From NCBI GenBank assembly GCA_018991295.1, contig JAGKSZ010000086.1, positions 1-13,950 on the forward strand: a DNA stretch of 13,950 nucleotides. The letters are read 5' to 3'. Shown here piece after piece: positions 13,123 through 13,950 of this stretch. Under the pieces are notes generated by a model. That model was not told the origin of the DNA. It saw only the letters and a list, made by a program, of their open reading frames with translations, and searched no databases. Every line of letters begins with the position of its first letter. Position 1 is the first letter of the stretch. Source of the DNA: Porphyrobacter sp. Lineage in GTDB: Bacteria; Pseudomonadota; Alphaproteobacteria; Sphingomonadales; Sphingomonadaceae. Made by a program: the position numbers and the translations under genes.

Positions 13123-13461
13123 TCAACGCGAACGCCGCAGGCGTGGGTTCGGCTGAAGCTGGTCGATAATGGCAACGAAATCATCGAGACGGATGATCCG
13201 TTCGAACTGAAAACCGGCGCGATTGTCGCGGGTCCAGATCACATAGGCCTCAATCCGTCCGACAACCGGAAGCCGGATAATGATGCGATCACCACGTTGA
13301 AGCTGCTTTGCGTCATCCACCATGAAACCATGCGCGGACAGATTGCAGACATGCAGGTGCAGGTCGCCATGCACAAAATGCTCGACGATCGCCGGAAAAT
13401 CGACCGGGTGCCGTGCAGCACGGCGCAGGTCGGTCACACTGAGATTAGCTCCACCGGCCAC
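13123..13461 (-). CDS. PilZ domain protein, single domain
   Basis: PilZ domains bind cyclic di-GMP and pass the signal to a partner or to an attached domain. This 112-residue protein is a stand-alone PilZ: Arg13 and Arg17 form the RxxxR motif in RRAARHP, NLSAHG (40-45) is the N/DxSxxG motif, and AGFQFE (82-87) matches the later GxxF strand. Both dinucleotide-binding motifs look intact, so ligand binding is likely. The GTG at 13461 has GGAAGGA with a nine-base gap; a second GTG at 13437 (beginning VTDLRRAARHP) with GGAG ten bases before it is also possible. It lies between tyrS (81 bases upstream) and the MFS gene (74 bases downstream) on the same strand. No partner such as a diguanylate cyclase is in the window. 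Confidence 0.88.
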   Translation of the reverse strand: MAGGANLSVTDLRRAARHPVDFPAIVEHFVHGDLHLHVCNLSAHGFMVDDAKQLQRGDRIIIRLPVVGRIEAYVIWTRDNRAGFQFERIIRLDDFVAIIDQLQPNPRLRRSR

Positions 13462-13542
13462 GAGGCGCGATCCTTCCCTCCGAATGGGTCACGCACCGGG
13501 AATGCCGGACAAAGGCTGACAATTGGTAAAGGGCAAATGCGC

Positions 13543-13950
13543 CTAGCGGGTGACGAGGGCGTGCCGTTTCTTGCCAAGACTGATCCGCAGGGTCTGACCC
13601 TCATCGGGCAGAACAAGCTGCGCAGGATCGGTGACGGTCTCCCCATCGAGCTTGACCGCCCCCTCCGCCAGCTTGCGCTTGGCCTCTCCGCCCGACGCCG
13701 TGAGGCCGACCCCTGTAAGGAGCGCGGCAAGGCGCATTCCTTCAGGGCCAGTGGCGATGCTGGGAAGATCTTCCCCCGCACCAGACCCGGCAAAAGTCTC
13801 CAGCGCCGTCGCCTCGGCACGCACCGCGGCGTCTTCCCCCCGCACGAGTTTTGTTACCTCGTTCGCAAGTACGATCTTGGCGGCATTGATCTGTGCACCT
13901 TCAAGGGCTTCAAGGCGACTGATCTCATCGAGCGGCAGGTCCGTAAACAG
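13543..13950 (-). CDS. tyrS: Tyrosyl-tRNA synthetase, C-terminal part only
   Basis: TyrRS attaches tyrosine to tRNA-Tyr in the cytoplasm. Only the last 135 residues are in the window; the frame is open to the right edge, where it reads LFTDLPLDEISRLEALEGAQ, a stretch typical of the region between the catalytic core and the tRNA-binding tail. The C-terminal S4-like RNA-binding domain covers about the last 65 residues (GMRLAALLTGVGLTASGGEA, then KLAEGAVKLDGE and ISLGKKRHALV). The GTG at 13845 is an internal Val and not a start. The HIGH and KMSKS motifs lie outside the window. The stop is TAG at 13543-13545; I see no clear terminator in the 81 bases before the PilZ gene. Confidence 0.95.
   Translation of the reverse strand: MFTDLPLDEISRLEALEGAQINAAKIVLANEVTKLVRGEDAAVRAEATALETFAGSGAGEDLPSIATGPEGMRLAALLTGVGLTASGGEAKRKLAEGAVKLDGETVTDPAQLVLPDEGQTLRISLGKKRHALVTR

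Overview
The window looks like chromosome of a GC-rich alphaproteobacterium, most likely Sphingomonadales and near Erythrobacteraceae. The reasons are the GC-rich codon use, the mix of housekeeping proteins, a MerR regulator paired with a ~600-residue acyl-CoA dehydrogenase, and an M20-like protein carrying the 'MYDVKQ' form of its metal site. The placement rests on protein feel, not on a search. I see no phage, insertion sequence, CRISPR array, rRNA or tRNA. Both ends cut genes: ppdK lacks its N-terminus and tyrS is present only as its C-terminal part.

Layout. 1-2342 (+): pyruvate phosphate dikinase. 2339-3106 (-): a BioC/NDUFAF5-like methyltransferase with a worn SAM motif, whose stop codon interlocks with the ppdK stop. 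3164-3859 (+): comF, divergent from the methyltransferase. 3860-4217: a 358-base stretch without protein. It holds several strong hairpins, a good terminator that reads only on the minus strand and a possible minus-strand promoter, so I propose an unassigned small RNA of about 245 nt. 4218-6980 (+): hisI, a MerR regulator and an acyl-CoA dehydrogenase. A palindromic operator-like site lies at the end of hisI, just before the regulator gene. 7014-7045: a perfect 13-bp hairpin. 7078-7965 (+): a secreted alpha/beta hydrolase, convergent with 7969-9474 (-), an exported M20-family protein. 9542-10078 (-): a small FlbD-like domain fused to a Pro/Ala-rich tail. 10147-13048 (-): a tightly coupled unit of MFS transporter, cysK and dienelactone hydrolase-like gene. 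13123-13461 (-): a PilZ protein. 13543-13950 (-): tyrS 3' end.

How they work together. PpdK interconverts pyruvate and PEP. MerR plus acyl-CoA dehydrogenase is a self-contained acyl-CoA catabolism switch, and the operator position suggests autoregulation that also covers the dehydrogenase. CysK makes cysteine and is translationally coupled to an exporter-like MFS gene upstream and a hydrolase downstream. The most unusual item is the structured minus-strand element between comF and hisI. Next come the altered metal-ligand set of the M20 protein and the degenerate SAM site of the methyltransferase.
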